From positions 17,170,271 through 17,234,270 of the forward strand of contig OZ234499.1 in NCBI GenBank assembly GCA_965153455.1: DNA of 64,000 bases, given 5' to 3'. Position numbers and translations under genes: made by a program. The notes under the pieces are model-generated. The model ran no database searches, had not been told where the DNA came from, and worked only from the letters and a program-made list of their open reading frames with translations. This DNA comes from Sphagnum compactum (Eukaryota; Bryophyta; Sphagnopsida; Sphagnales). Below, piece after piece: positions 1 through 12,022 of the stretch. Every line of letters starts with the position of its first letter. Positions within the stretch are counted from its first letter, which is position 1.

Positions 1-144
1 GCACATCATGAGCAGGTAGCTAGCAACCGATGTTCAATGAGTGATGAGGAGTAGCACGCGGCAACACATTTGCTTAAAATAAAATCCATCATCACCACCC
101 AATCAACAATATTATGGCAAGGAGTTAGTGCAGGGACAAGAGTA

Positions 145-265
145 ATGAGGAAGGAGATGGCGGAGCAGCTGGCACGGAAACAAATTCGGGGGAAAAGGCG
201 ATCCAAAACCCCATTGCAGCAAATGTGCGACGCAAATCTACTCCGACGTTCCGACGTCGCAGACG
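145..265 (+). CDS. Possible first coding exon, unknown product
   Basis: A GC-richer, CpG-containing patch in AT-rich surroundings. An ATG at 145 opens a basic reading frame of about 40 residues, rich in Lys, Arg and Gln. It runs to a good splice donor: the exon would end at 265 and the intron start GTAAGA at 266. No domain is recognisable and I could not find a partner exon downstream, where the DNA turns into low-complexity sequence. It could equally be the leader of a gene lying mostly outside the window, or chance. Weak call. Confidence 0.2.
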
Positions 266-419
266 GTAAGACGTTAAAGCTCCCCATGATCTCCACTATA
301 ACTGCGCTCTGCAGTAAAGCTCAGCCCCCCCCCGCCCGGCTCCCCTTTTGCATGCATTCATTTAAAAGCCTACCAATGGAGCCTATCAAGGGAGTGTTGT
401 GCGGTCATTTGAAATTTTA

Positions 420-1489
420 AGGAATCACGGGTTCCGGTTATTTGAAAAGCTTTTTTAAAAAGATCCAAGACTGGTCAAGAACCGCCGGTTTTTGGGTCGA
501 TTATTTGTGATTTTTCCAAAATTTTAGAACCTTGCTAGTAGTAACACCACAACCAGTCTGTTTTTTTTTCCCAAATTCCTCAAGTATGTGCGTTGGCTAG
601 GATCCTTAGCATTAATTAGTAGTAAATGGCGACTGTCCTGGTGACTGTCCTGGTGAACTAGTAGATCTTTTTTGGAATCCTGCTTAGTTCTGGCGACCTA
701 CAGGAACAGACTGTCGAAATCTGGCGACTTCTAAGTTTTTTTTGGGTCAAGATATGGCGAATGTTTTTTTTTAAATCTCAAAAATCCCTACATTGGATTC
801 GCCAGCACTTTTTTTTTGTCGCCAGGTTGCGAAAATTCGCCCCAAAGAAAAAAGCCACTCGAATTAGTTATTTGATTTTTCCAAATTTTAGAAACTCTAC
901 TAGTAATAAATACCAGAAGCAGTAATTTGATTTCTTATTATGAATGCTAAGAACCGCCTTGATGACCGCCGGGGGTGTGTTCTTGTACATACCTACCTAC
1001 CTACCCAATGCCTAGTACCTACCCTTCGTTGTCGGCTCTGGCTGGCTGGCTGGCTGCCTGCCTGCCTGTAAGGGACAGAGTGTACAAGAGACAACTGTAC
1101 GGAAGGATATAAGTGTCATTCGGTTCTCCCCTCATTGATTTTGAGGAATGTTCAGCTGATGAATGTTTAGCTGACGAATGAACTCTGTGAGTCGTCTTTT
1201 TTTTGCTGAACTTCATCCAATTTTACCTGTTTACTTTTATGACGAACCTCTGGTTAGCCCCCAGTTCTCGTCTTCTTTTTGCTTTTTACCAAAAAATATC
1301 GATTCCAGTTCCAGTTTCACACAAAATGGATATTAGTTTTAGGAACCTGGTTCTTAAAAGTTCTGGTTCCAGTTCAAAAAAATCGTATCCAACTCTGGTT
1401 CAATTTTATTAACTAGAGCTGGAACCAGTGGTTCTGGAATTGCCAAATTAGAACTGGATCAACATTGGTTTGGAACAATGTTAGACTAT
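420..1489. repeat. Low-complexity stretch with degenerate direct repeats and microsatellites
   Basis: No gene is visible. A segment of about 42 bp (ttatttg...tttttccaaa...ttttagaa...ctagtaa) occurs near 503-545 and again near 868-909. ACCT repeats lie at about 990-1008 and CTGG/CTGC repeats at about 1038-1068. From 1300 to 1475 short variants of 'ctggttcc', 'gttctgg' and their complements recur many times. The stretch ends at the left terminus of the pogo-like transposon. Confidence 0.5.
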
Positions 1490-1491
1490 TA

Positions 1492-3503
1492 CAATAAACC
1501 CCCTTTATAATCATGCCTCTGGTGACCATTTTTTTGGGTGACACTAATAAATTGTGATCAAATGTGTATAGTCATATTCCATACAAAACCTTACAAGATT
1601 GTGATTATAGCAAAAGAAAAAAACCCTTGCAAAATAGCCCATTTATACTAAAATAAAAATTCCAATTGTTTAAACTTTTTATATGGGTTATTTTAAACTT
1701 TACTATGCATTATCAGATTTTACGAGAGATGTGATTTTTGCATGTTTTAATTTGTTTAAGTTTATTAGGTAGAGGGTAGTCATCTTGTTGATAATGCGTT
1801 AAATTATTAATTCATCTTTTGGTGTTGTGCTAGGTTGTTCTGCTATGAAGGTTGCTAGTGCATTGGCATGTTACTTCGTTTTTTCATGAGTGACTTGTTG
1901 AGCTACCTCTTGTGCAAGTTGTATCAACTCTTCATTTGTGACATCCTTTTCAATATGTATGCCACACAAGTATGAGTTTCAATTTCAAGCAAAAGATTTA
2001 AAGGCAATCAAACCAAAATGCCATTTAGCAATGATTTCATGGTAGCTATTAGTGAGATAAACACATTTTGTTCTCTTGGTATGTTGATGAAGTCTTCAAT
2101 TGATAGTGAATCCTCTGCGAGATGCATGGTAGCTATGACCATGTTCAGCTCCTCAATTTCAAGCACCTTTTGCCTTTCTCCTGCTTGTCTTGATTGTAAT
2201 GTCTACCATCGAAACTAGAGGTAGGATTTGTACCTTCCTCAAACAACTCTTGATGGTTTGTGGTGACATGTCTTTCTAAACCATTATGTTCCAGAGAATG
2301 GCCTACACCATAATTTTGGTGCAAATCAATATGCAATCCTATCCATGAAACATAATTTGCACACACATTTGTAGATTGTCATCTTTGAATATAAATTTAG
2401 CATTTGGATAGCCCACCTATTTGACATCAACTTGGACTTTCTGAGACATGTTGCCATCATTTTTGGTGTCATTTTCTAGCATCCAATTGAGTAAAGGTTT
2501 TTTGTAGCCTTGTTTGAATGTCTGAATGATGTCTGCATCCAATGGTTAGATGATTGATGTTGTATTTGTAGGCAAAACGAGAAGGGTCACATGGCTAAGT
2601 TTTATGGCCTTCAAGCTATGCATCTCCAATTCATCTCCAAGGCAAGAATGGCTAATAGCATTGTCAAACAACAACAAGATCTTCCTATATGCCAAGGCCA
2701 TTTGGATGTTGATTTTATTCACCCATTTGGTGAGGACCTACACATAATTTGAAATTTTGGTGACAAGTTGCCATCATCTTAAAAACATCTATAAAGGTGC
2801 AATGTGACGAGGCACAACATTAATACAAGTAGTCATAACATACCTTGATTGTCATTCAAGGTTTTTTGTTCTAAAAATAGTGCACATAATCTTTAGGGAC
2901 CCACACTCTCCCAAAGCTACGAGGTTGCTTGGTTGTGTGGATCACAATGGACATTAGTTGTTCTGTCCCTAGTAAAATTTATGGTTAATGTCAATGTGAT
3001 GCACTCCTTCTAGGACTTCTGTTGTTTCACATTACCTATAATATACCCCATGCTATGTAAGTGAGTTCACAACAAATTGCATGTTTTGAATAACACAAGT
3101 AAGGACTCAATTGTTTACATAATGATGTAGCTCTAGAAAGTGTCTTTGAAGTTGTGGCCTTAAAAAAGAAACATGTTTCATCCATGTTGAACACATCTTC
3201 TATTGATGTCTTTGTCTTCTTTCTTCAATTGGATTCATTGTTGTTAGTTTGCACAACTTGAACATAAAGCAACATTAATATTGATAAAATTAACTACAAT
3301 GTACAAAACCATAATATTTCCCGTAATTACCCCTCATTATAATCACATTTACTATTAAAGATTTGTAAATGTTTTGTGCTACTAAAGAATGTGATAATGA
3401 TTCAAACGAATGGTGTTTCTTACAAAACGGATGGTTACCAAAAAATGTGTGACACAAACAAGAATGTGATTAAAATGGGCGTGATTATAAAGGGGGTTTA
3501 TTA
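1492..3503 (-). mobile_element. Pogo-like (Tc1/mariner superfamily) DNA transposon, decayed autonomous copy
   Basis: The ends are inverted repeats matching at 24 of 26 bases; both contain AATAAACCCCCTTTATAATC and begin just inside a TA dinucleotide (1490-1491 and 3504-3505), the target duplication expected of Tc1/mariner elements. GTGACAC motifs sit just inside both ends. The 2.0-kb interior holds, on the minus strand, a broken DDE_1-type transposase (see 2145-3200). A second, 0.7-kb copy at 33075-33771 shares both ends, which confirms the boundaries. Family assignment rests on the termini, the TA target and the transposase motifs. Confidence 0.85.
2145..3200 (-). pseudogene. Decayed pogo/Tigger-type (DDE_1) transposase
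   Basis: The clearest part runs from 2737 down to 2339. In one minus-strand frame it reads a block ending in RKILLLFDNAISHS, which matches the second catalytic Asp region of pogo transposases. It is followed about 35 residues later by LPTNTTSII-stop-PLDADII, the hallmark of the DDE_1 family in which Gln-Pro-hydrophobic-Asp normally follows Thr-Ser. An in-frame TAA replaces that Gln, and further stops follow near 2430 and 2339. The amino-terminal DNA-binding part should lie toward 2800-3200 but is too eroded to trace. The gene cannot make a full transposase. Confidence 0.75.
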
Positions 3504-3505
3504 TA

Positions 3506-5990
3506 TCCACTTTTGAACATACCCAATTGGTCCTGGTGTGGCTTGCAAATAATTCTATCAATTTCTAGGGTTCACAATGTGAATAAGGGACTACCTATCT
3601 TTGTCTATGTGCTAACAACCAACCTATGTTTTGTCCTTTACCATTCAATTGAGTGGGATGCAATTTGTCGAAGTTGTGGTGGCAATGGCATGGGTTTATT
3701 AAGGAGCGAAGCTTTCAGGATTGAACCTAGCTATTGTTTGTTTGATGTGTGTGTGGTTGCAAGGATTCTTGGAACTAGATGTGGATTGATGGAGGGAGTA
3801 TAAGAGGTAGATGTGTGGAGAAGATAAACACCAATTTATCCAATTTAAAATTTGGGATCATGGGGTTACTGAAAAGTTTGTGTGGCAATGAATTTGTTGT
3901 GCTTAAAACATTTCTAGGGGTGAATGCCTAGGTGTTGTGATTTTTTGCTCTGGTTCAACTTTCTAATTTTTCCATTACAAAAAGAAATGCAGGGCAAATA
4001 GGTCTAATTATGTTTAGGAGCATCAATGGAGTTAATGACAAGCTCTAGGGGGTCATGAAGGGACTTTTTATGGCAATTAGAGTCCAAGTTGTGTTCATTT
4101 TAATCTATCAACATTGTTGTTTCTGTGAGGATGTTGGAAATTGAATATTTGATCCTTTAAGAACTCTAGGCATGGTTTGTCTACATCTTCTTAATTTTGG
4201 TTCACTCAAGGCAACATGAAGTTTGTTTAGGGAATTGTTGAGGGTGCATTTTAGTAGACATTAGGTGTCAAAAAGATTGCCACATCAAAAAATCGCAATA
4301 GTTCGATTGAGAGAAAATCCGGAGTGATTTGATCCATTTGATGTTCTTAGGTCCGAGTCTAAGTTGATATTTTTAACTGAATCATGGTTACACATGCAAA
4401 CTATGATATTTAAGTTTCTACATCATCTTCTTAGGACAAATTATGTTTGTGTCAACTTCAAACTTTGTAACAAGTAAAGTTGTTACGTCCTTCTTGTTTG
4501 GTTACATTTTTGTGACCATGAGAAAACATTTATCTATGGACATGTTTAGGGTTAGGGTTATTGTTTCAAATTTTTTCGTCTTTTGTATGTGAATGAGCAT
4601 GGCGTCAAGGGCCAATGGAACCATGGAGGTGTGATTTGTTATGTCTGTGACTTGTTGTTGGTGGTGGAAAAGCAAGTGTAATAAGGAGTTCTCCAACATG
4701 GAACCAATGTGCTTTCTGGAATGTGGCTTGCTTAGTTGGGTTGGTGTGCTTGGTTTTATGAAAAATTAGTGTTTACATAAAGTTATCGGCATTGTGCAAG
4801 AGGTAGAAATAAAGGATTGGAGTTGGAAGTTAGGCATTTTGGAATTATTTTGTTTTTCCATGTTGGGAAGTTAAATATCTTGGATAAACCATTGTGTTTC
4901 TTTTGAGTTTTTGGTTTAATATAGATAGCCCTTGGAGATGAACGCTCAAGGCGGCTTGTTGTTGGTCATATGGTTTAGCTCTCCTAATTTTCGTTGCACT
5001 TGAGACTAGGATGTTAGTTTTTTGTGAATTGTATGTTTAGGACATGGACTAGTGGTGAAGATGATGAAGAACATAAGGGATTTATAAAATTGGTCTGTCA
5101 TTGGAATTTAATATTCAAGAGTGGTTGTGTTTAAGTCCGTGTTGAACTAAAGAACTTGGGAATGATAGTTGGGGAAGGAAGTGAGTACCCTTGGTGGGAA
5201 CTTCAAGTTGGGATTTTTCCCCAACCTTTGTTGTTACCATAAAATGTTGAATTATTGGGGCAATTCTTGACTTGTATGAACTTTTGGGTTGTGGTTTTAG
5301 GTATAGAAGGACGATTATGGTCGTAGACAACTTGTTCGGGAATGCCATTAATTCTAATGGTATGATGAAGGTTAGGATAGCTCATGAAAAAAAATCTAGA
5401 ATGTTTTGATTCACCAAGGTTTTTACAAATTGAACACATAATTATTTATTTTTAACAATTCATTATGAATGTGTTCATGGTCTCTATACCTTTCACATTT
5501 AATTTCTATGTAACATTTGCTAAAAAAATTCTTTCTTTCTCACACGAGAAGTTAGGTTTTTATGCACCCCATTTTTGGTTACATTGGTATGGGGTTTTGT
5601 TTCTTTGTTTGTGTCACACTTGGCAAATATTTGTATTGCTTAAACTTTTTTTTCAGACCAATCTGTTATTGATGTTAAGGTTGATTTATGCCTATTATCA
5701 TTATTACAAATTTGTGTTTTTAAGTTAATTTTTTTTACTAAGTATTATATTTTTAGTCACATTAAACAATGGACAAAATTAGATGTACTGCAAACAAACT
5801 AACAATTTTTGACACAAATGACTTTAAAATTATATGACTAACATGACCAAAGACAAATGTTTAAAATGATTAAGATGCTTGCTAAAAAAGACTAAAATGA
5901 CTAAGGTTATTAGTTGACATGGCATTACTAATTCGATTTTTAAACTAAAAATTAAACTATTTTTATGAATATATATTGACATTATGAAGC
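3506..5990. other. Intergenic AT-rich DNA, no supported feature
   Basis: Open frames here are short and have no recognisable domain, and base composition is uniform and AT-rich. I see no RNA gene, terminal repeats or conserved motif. It may be old unrecognisable transposon sequence. Confidence 0.5.
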
Positions 5991-5999
5991 TTTAATTTT

Positions 6000-6180
6000 T
6001 TTTGAACTATAGGTGAATCTAAAACAATGCCACCCTTGACCTAGGATTCAAGGTTGGAATTTTTTGTAATTAATTAATTTGTTAGGCTAACGTTATATTG
6101 ATGAATATTCAACGTAAGGTTTGAAACCACAACTTTTTTGGCCACACTCCAAGGCTTTAACCACCAAGCCATCACCTTAC
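6000..6180 (-). mobile_element. tRNA-derived SINE
   Basis: Read on the minus strand, TGGCTTGGTGGTTAAAGCC (6171-6153) fits a polymerase III A box and GGTTTCAAACC (6128-6118) fits a B box. Their spacing of about 43 bases is that of a tRNA promoter. A tRNA-unrelated body follows and ends in an A-rich stretch near 6000. The 5' end is placed near 6180 from the tRNA-like start. It could also be a decayed tRNA pseudogene. No target duplication was identified. Confidence 0.55.
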
Positions 6181-6365
6181 ATGATGACAAATAATGACTT
6201 TGCAAATAACAAAAACACATATTTTGAACAAAAAATGCATATGCTTTTATATCACTATTTGATCCAATTGATTTGGTAGATATTATAACAAAACAAATCC
6301 ATGTTTTTCATCCATTTCTTCCCTTGCTTGCGAAACCAACACCACCCAAGATATTCACATTTCCA

Positions 6366-6560
6366 TGAGCAAAGAAATCACAAACATCCAAGCACAGAGA
6401 CAGAGAGAGAGAGAGAGTATTTTCAAGGAGAGATTTTCACAATTGTTTCATGACAGCATAAATGATTTTGTTTGGAGCAAAGAAATCACAAACATTTCAG
6501 CAGCAAGAGCGAGAGAGAGAGAGAGAGAGAAACAGAATTTTCAAGGAGAGATTTTGTTGG
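6366..6560. repeat. Tandem duplication with GA microsatellites
   Basis: Two imperfect copies (about 6366-6475 and 6476-6560) share 'gagcaaagaaatcacaaaca', a GA-repeat tract and 'ttttcaaggagagatttt'. The GA tracts differ in length between the copies. It lies downstream of the lipid transfer protein gene, beyond a likely poly(A) signal near 6586-6591 (minus strand). Confidence 0.7.
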
Positions 6561-6939
6561 AATCATGAGCTTCAATGATGCCTTTTATTATTTATATATA
6601 TATGCAAGTAACTGCTGGAGCCTGCGATCATCAAACCGATTGAACCTGTAGAAGAAACTAAGGATTCGGCAGAGATCTTCTTATTGCACTCACCAGCTAC
6701 AATAGACTAGTTAGAATTACTATATTATTAGGTACTACGTTATATAATAGATATATATGTAGTAGTTACGATCTTGATGACATTAATTAGATATGTCCCA
6801 AAACACTAGTGGAGATGAAGAATGACACAATCATTAAGCAACAGTAAATCTGAAGCAGTGAATCATCATATTGCAGTAGTGTTTGAGAGATCCAGACTTC
6901 CCATCGAGCTCCATGTAGCTGCAAGCTCCGCCAAAGTTC

Positions 6940-7454
6940 TTAAGCAGCAAGACCTGTACAGGTTTACAAGTTTGAAGAAAATTGGTTAGCGGTCAGAGTG
7001 TGATCAGTTCTAAGCTGATGAGAGAGAAATTTGTGTACCAAGCATCATGCAGAATGCAATTGAGATAATAAGACTGATCTCTAGCAGGCGTCCCGGGATG
7101 GTCACAGTGTGCTGCACAACTTGATTGATTACCGTGGCATTTGTAGCCCTTGATTACAGGAAGATGGCATCTCCTGGGGATGGTGATCGCAATTTTGGGA
7201 TTCACGCCCTGTGACTTCGCGAGGGAGCTATAGAGAAGCGAGCACAAGCAATTCGCTCCCGCCAGCCCCTTTCCCATGGAACTCACGTTGGCGCAGCAGG
7301 AACGCGACGGCGTCACCTTGGCATTCTTGGAAGCAGCCATGCATGGCAGCAGCTGAAAAATACTGCACGACGCAGCCTCGGCGCTGGGCATCAAAGAACT
7401 CCCCACAAGGAGAAAAACAAGACCCATTGCAACAACCATGTTGGACTTCGACAT
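6940..7454 (-). CDS. Secreted non-specific lipid transfer protein (eight-cysteine), two exons
   Basis: Exon 1 runs 7454-7133 and exon 2 6953-6940, giving 111 residues. The intron (7132-6954) starts GTAATC and ends CAG. The protein opens with a hydrophobic signal peptide (residues 1-27, cleavage after Ala-Glu-Ala). It then has the complete eight-cysteine pattern C-X7-C-X14-CC-X14-CXC-X24-C-X9-C (Cys 30 to 106), which in this family forms four disulphides around a lipid-binding cavity. Such proteins act in the apoplast, in cuticle lipid transport or defence. The second exon adds only the last codons (Leu-Ala-Ala-stop), and introns just before the stop are common in LTP genes. A TATA box at 7657-7664 places transcription start near 7630. 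The reading frame stays open upstream to 7766 but has no ATG in front, so the ATG at 7454 is chosen. Which LTP subtype it is was not determined. Confidence 0.85.
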
Positions 7455-7656
7455 CTTACGGAACAAGCACGCACAAGAAAAACAAAGACAAAGTCTAACA
7501 GTTCTGAAACTCGAAGCTACTCTGGAAAACCTAGAAAAAGACAAAAACCCAACAACAGCTAAAGGTTTGATCACAAAGAAAACAAAGTTCTGTAGTTGAT
7601 CTGAAGTACCCAAATTGCTTGCAGCTGGTGATGATTTCTTGTAAGCTGTACTTGCG

Positions 7657-7664
7657 TTTATATA
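7657..7664 (-). promoter_or_regulatory. TATA box of the lipid transfer protein gene
   Basis: TATATAAA on the minus strand, about 200 bases upstream of the ATG at 7454. The implied transcription start is near 7630, with a leader of about 175 bases. Confidence 0.6.
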
Positions 7665-7979
7665 ATGATCCTGCAGCAGCTCGCGAGCATTGAAGAAGGA
7701 AAGAGCATCATGTGTTGCACTAGTGTGCAGCTGCTGCTGCTGCTTGGGTTTCGTGGAAATCTCCACTGCAAGCGGCGTAGCAGAAGAAGAAGTTGGTGCA
7801 GCGCATAAATGATCGTAACGAAATCAAAGGAACCGCCACATTGAATGCTTGTTCCTGCCTAACAACTTCATTAAATTTCACTCTGCACACACTTGTAAAC
7901 CAAATTCTATTTTGCTTCTTGCAACCAGTAGGCAAGCTAATTGAAGATTGGGTGGGTGGTAAATCTAACAACAATGGAA

Positions 7980-8130
7980 AACAGCAGGAGCAACTTCAGG
8001 TAACTGGCAATAAAGGCAAAACCCACAACAACAACAACAACTCCTCCTACTACGACTAGGCTACAACACATGAAAGCATGATGAGGAGCAACTTCCCTGA
8101 CAATAAATGCAAAACCCATAACAGCCAAGA
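7980..8130. repeat. Diverged direct repeat upstream of the LTP promoter
   Basis: A segment with 'ggagcaactt...caataaa.gcaaaaccca' occurs near 7986 and again near 8085, about 99 bp apart, separated by an AAC/CTC-rich patch. It lies 300-450 bases upstream of the TATA box. No function can be read. Confidence 0.5.
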
Positions 8131-8134
8131 TCAA

Positions 8135-11030
8135 ATCAATTGGAGTTTGAATGCCAGGGTTCTACATTCTAGATTTTGTAGTCCTAATTTTGGATTGAAA
8201 ATCATAATTGTTTTTGAATTTGGTACACTTTCCTTTGTCAACAGTGTTTCTTTTCTCTATTTTCTGATGTAGCCTCATTATGAGATTTAACATTAACAGC
8301 CACAGGGTTTTAGAAAGCTGTCCAAACCAAGGTTTTTTGTTTTTTGTTTTTTGTTTTTTCCAATTTTTTGTGATTTAATATATATTTGGCTAGTTTTTCC
8401 AATGAAAGTAGCAAAATTTCCAAATAGAAATTCCAAACTGAAAAAACACTCGAAAAAACCACGATTTTTTTGTTAAAAACACTCCAAACCCTAGAAAACA
8501 AGCAGAAAATTTTCTCTCAACTAAAAAACTCAGTGGAATCTAACAAATAATTTCTCAAAATAATTTCTTTCTCGAAAAGTTGGGGAATTTTTTCTGAAAG
8601 CAACAAATCTTTGACAGAATATTCTTCTTTTACTGTTTTTCTTAATCACCAAAATGAAAGAAATTGCCATAGAAGAAAACATTGGATGAGGATAATAACA
8701 CACCTAAATTTTGGTGGAATTAATTTCTTTTCAATAAAAGTTATATATTGGAGTTTTTGGCTTTTGGAAATTCAAATGTTTGGAACAAGAAGCATGACTA
8801 TTACTTCTTCACTCATGATGGAGGCATGGATTAAAATTTTTGGAAGTATCTCCACATTGAGGTTTTCTGTCCTTTTGGGGTGGGGCAAGGTGTTGTGTGT
8901 TTGCATCATTCAATTGTATAATATCTTGGGTTTATGGGTAAACTCCATCTCTCTTACATACACACATGTAGCTTGGGCACACAACACATGTGTGAGGTAA
9001 ACTTGGTGGTGTCATGCATTTCAATGTAAAATATATGCGATGTTTTATCATCATTTGACATTTGAGGTTCATGTTATAAGTCAGGTTCTTGGGTCTAGAT
9101 ACTGAAAGTTCCAAGTTTTTGAATACAAAATTATAGTTTTCTAAATAAAAAATACAAGCTTAGCTCTATATTTTAGGGAAGTTACCACATTTGATTGATT
9201 GCAGGTAATTACTATCACACAATTTTTATTTTGAATTGTGTGTACTAATTGAAAAAGAAATATCACACAATTCTTTTTTGTTTAGTTCTATGTAATGGAG
9301 ATGGTACGGCAGCTTGTCTTACATCAAATGGCTCTAAATTCTTTGTGAAAATGACTGGAACTGAAGGGTTTTAAATCCAAAAAAACAAATCTCAAGACCA
9401 GACAAGAGGTTCCATCCAAAACAACAAAACTAACCTTAAAAAAGACCGAAACCAACGGTTAGGTTTCTTTTTGAAATCAAGAACCTAACAACAATGGTAT
9501 ATAATATATACCACATGTATTTTACATTGAAACAGTTGAAACTGCCAAGTTAAGTACCTCCCATATGTGTGTCAATGAAACTAGGCCAATTTGGAACTAG
9601 TAGCCTGATGCTTCTTCACTCATGATGGAGGCATAAATGATTTGTGGATGCATCATCATGGATAATAGAATATCTTGGATGGGTTAATCTCCATCTTAAG
9701 TTTCTAAGGCTACTAGCCTAATGGTGGTGACTCCCCAGAGTGGTATTTTTAGAGTAGGAGATTCAAGTGTGGCAGGTGAGCATTGAGGTATTCCAAATTG
9801 ATCATCTATTTTGTAGGATGATTGATTGTCTGGCAAATATAAGAAATTGACACGGGGAAAAGATTACAACAGCACAATAGTTTTAATGAAGGAGAAGCTT
9901 CAGTATGCATATTCCAAAAATAAAAAGGTGAAGGTCAACTTGTAATGAAGTTGAGTGTTAACTCAACCAGTTGAAAATAGAAACACACACAACTCTCTTT
10001 TTTGTCCCCTTTAAATGTCAACTCTAATTCTTAGGCCCTCACCTGTTGTGGTGGAAAAGGAGAGACTAGTTGCAAAACAGGAAAAACTTTGGTTATACCT
10101 ATTTCAGAGTCATTATGAGCTAGCAAATTTATAGCTGAATTAAATGGAGACATCTAATTTTTACAAGATAACTAAAGAAATACAATTGAGATTCTAGGCA
10201 AAGTTGAGGCGATAAGAATATTACACTTGTCAATTTGGGCCCACTCTAACAAAACTCTTATGAAGTTTTAAGGAGGGTTGATTTTTAGGTGTAGCACAAA
10301 ACTCATCATGTGTGCAAATGACCCAAAAGCATGTACACATATTTTCCCATGGAATGTCCATCAGATTCAGTTTAAGTTGGGACATTTGCAATTTTTCTCA
10401 TTCAAGTTGTGAAGGATATGAACAAAGCCTGTTGTGTTTGTTTTAGTCTGTTTGAAGTCAAGCTAAAAACCATGATTGGGCATTTTATTTTTTATCACCA
10501 AAACAAAGGAGAATTGTTGTAGGAGGGTGTTCCATTTTATAACAATCTTAACATAAATGACCTAAATGCATCATTGATTGGTTGATATGGAAATATGGAG
10601 ATTCCTCATATGTTTGTTATATTCAAGGTCAAAGATAAAACACACCCAAATTAATCCTCTAATCCTTGAGCAATTCTGTTACATATGAAAGTCATATTTG
10701 TGAAGAGATCTTCAATTTCAATTTTCTGTGTAGGTGTGCTAACATGGCAACAACAACATTTTCAACTCAGTCCACTGCAGTGCACTAGAGTTAAATGGCT
10801 AGCTGCTAAGCACACTTATTCATAGTTTCTTGGGTATCAAATTCTGTTATCACCATCATGGGGATGTGAAGCTTTTCCCTGCACCACCATTGTACACCCC
10901 AAAAAAGAAAACACCAATTTCATCATCAAGGAATTGAAAGAACCAACAACTGTACAAAAGAAAGAACATTCATGAGATGAAAATCAGAAAATCTCAGATG
11001 GTCATAAACTGATCATGCAAAAAGTCTTAC
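8135..11030. other. Intergenic DNA, short repeats only
   Basis: A (GTTTTTT)n microsatellite lies at about 8332-8358. A segment around 'cttcttcactcatgatggaggca' occurs near 8802 and again near 9611, each followed by related 'atatcttgg...ctccatct' sequence, so a piece of about 150 bp has been duplicated and has diverged. No coding region is supported. Confidence 0.45.
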
Positions 11031-11071
11031 AGTATTCGATAATGGATTGCTTGGAAGTTAATCAGCTCTTA

Positions 11072-11155
11072 GGTCTTATTCTTCCTTTGAATCCACTGAT
11101 TATTAGTCAGTTCATTCAGCATGAGAATTAGTTGATTCAAAGGAAGAATAAGGCC
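11072..11155 (+). ncRNA. Candidate hairpin RNA (miRNA-like foldback)
   Basis: Arms 11072-11104 and 11123-11155 pair over 33 positions with only two mismatches, around an 18-base loop. Three positions are G-U wobbles if the plus strand is the RNA; on the minus strand the same positions would be A/C mismatches. This favours selection on a plus-strand transcript. The size suits a plant miRNA precursor, but it could be a remnant of a small inverted-repeat transposon or a 3' UTR structure. It lies just past the 3' end of the S-protein homologue gene, in antisense. The arms do not match any miRNA I recognise. Confidence 0.35.
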
Positions 11156-11294
11156 CAATGGTGTGAAGTCTGTAGACCTGATTAGCAGGCCTCACCGATC
11201 TGTAATGTATATCTTACAGACAATCTATTGCATAAGGCCTAGCAGCTGTTAATGCTAGAGAGAACACAGGGTTTGGATGATTCAGGCTCGTAGC

Positions 11295-11911
11295 TCACCC
11301 ATGGCAGAGCCAGAGACCCTGCCCTCTGGGCTCTTGACCACACTGGGCTCTTTAAGTGTCAAAATCAGCCAAACCTTAGTACCCTTTCTCTAGTAAAATC
11401 ACACAAATTTACATGGGTCAAAGAAGGGGAAACTCACCTGCTGCTCTCCTAAGTCTGTGGATTCAGCTGCCAGCCATGGCTGAGCTAGGATGCCGTCAAC
11501 ATAGAAGCCCGAGTCAGCAACAAACCAGTTGCAATCGTAGCAATGATAGTGTGGATTGTTATAAGAATTCCCTTCCCAAACAATAAGTGAGGTGTCAGTT
11601 TTATGAATTGCTCTAAAGTCACACGTGAAGAGAGTTGTACCAAAGATGTTTGGGTTGAAGCGAAACCCATATGACGATAAATGGCCTCTCAAGCGCTGCA
11701 CACCAAAGTCATTATCAGCTGAGTGGCAATGGACCTCAAGTGTCTCGTCTACGCCGTGAATAGTTAGGCCATTTGTGATACTCACAGATGCCTTGCAACT
11801 AACAGGCTCTACACAAAATAGCACAAGAGCTATAACCACGATCAGCCCACAATGGATACCCTGCACTGGGGGATCATGACGATCTTTCACAAGTTTCCAC
11901 CAAGAACCCAT
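11295..11911 (-). CDS. S-protein homologue (plant self-incompatibility S1 family), secreted
   Basis: Exon 1 runs from the ATG at 11911 to 11438 (158 codons), ending at a donor GTGAGT. Residues about 20-39 are a signal anchor or signal peptide. The rest fits the S1 domain: a Val-x-Ile-x-Asn-x-Leu start, an HC motif (Cys62), TLFTCDF (Cys97), and HCYDCNWFVADSGFYVDG with Cys124 and Cys127. Such small secreted proteins include the poppy pollen-inhibiting S-determinant and many homologues of unknown role. The frame stays open to 11956 without an ATG. The last exon is tentative: an acceptor CCCAG gives 11342-11295, 15 further residues and a 95-base intron; another AG 17 bases on also leaves an open frame. 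Confidence 0.75.
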
Positions 11912-12022
11912 TGTTTGTTTGCTTTGAGATAAAGGGTGGGTTAGCAAATGGCCCAAGAAAAAACTTCACAAAAATGGCAATTGTGTGCAATCAGATCTGA
12001 AGCCTTGTTGTGAAGTTACACC

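Noticed and set aside
7455-7766. Upstream extension of the lipid transfer protein frame to 7766
   Set aside because: It has no ATG, and the TATA box at 7657-7664 lies within it, so it is leader and promoter.
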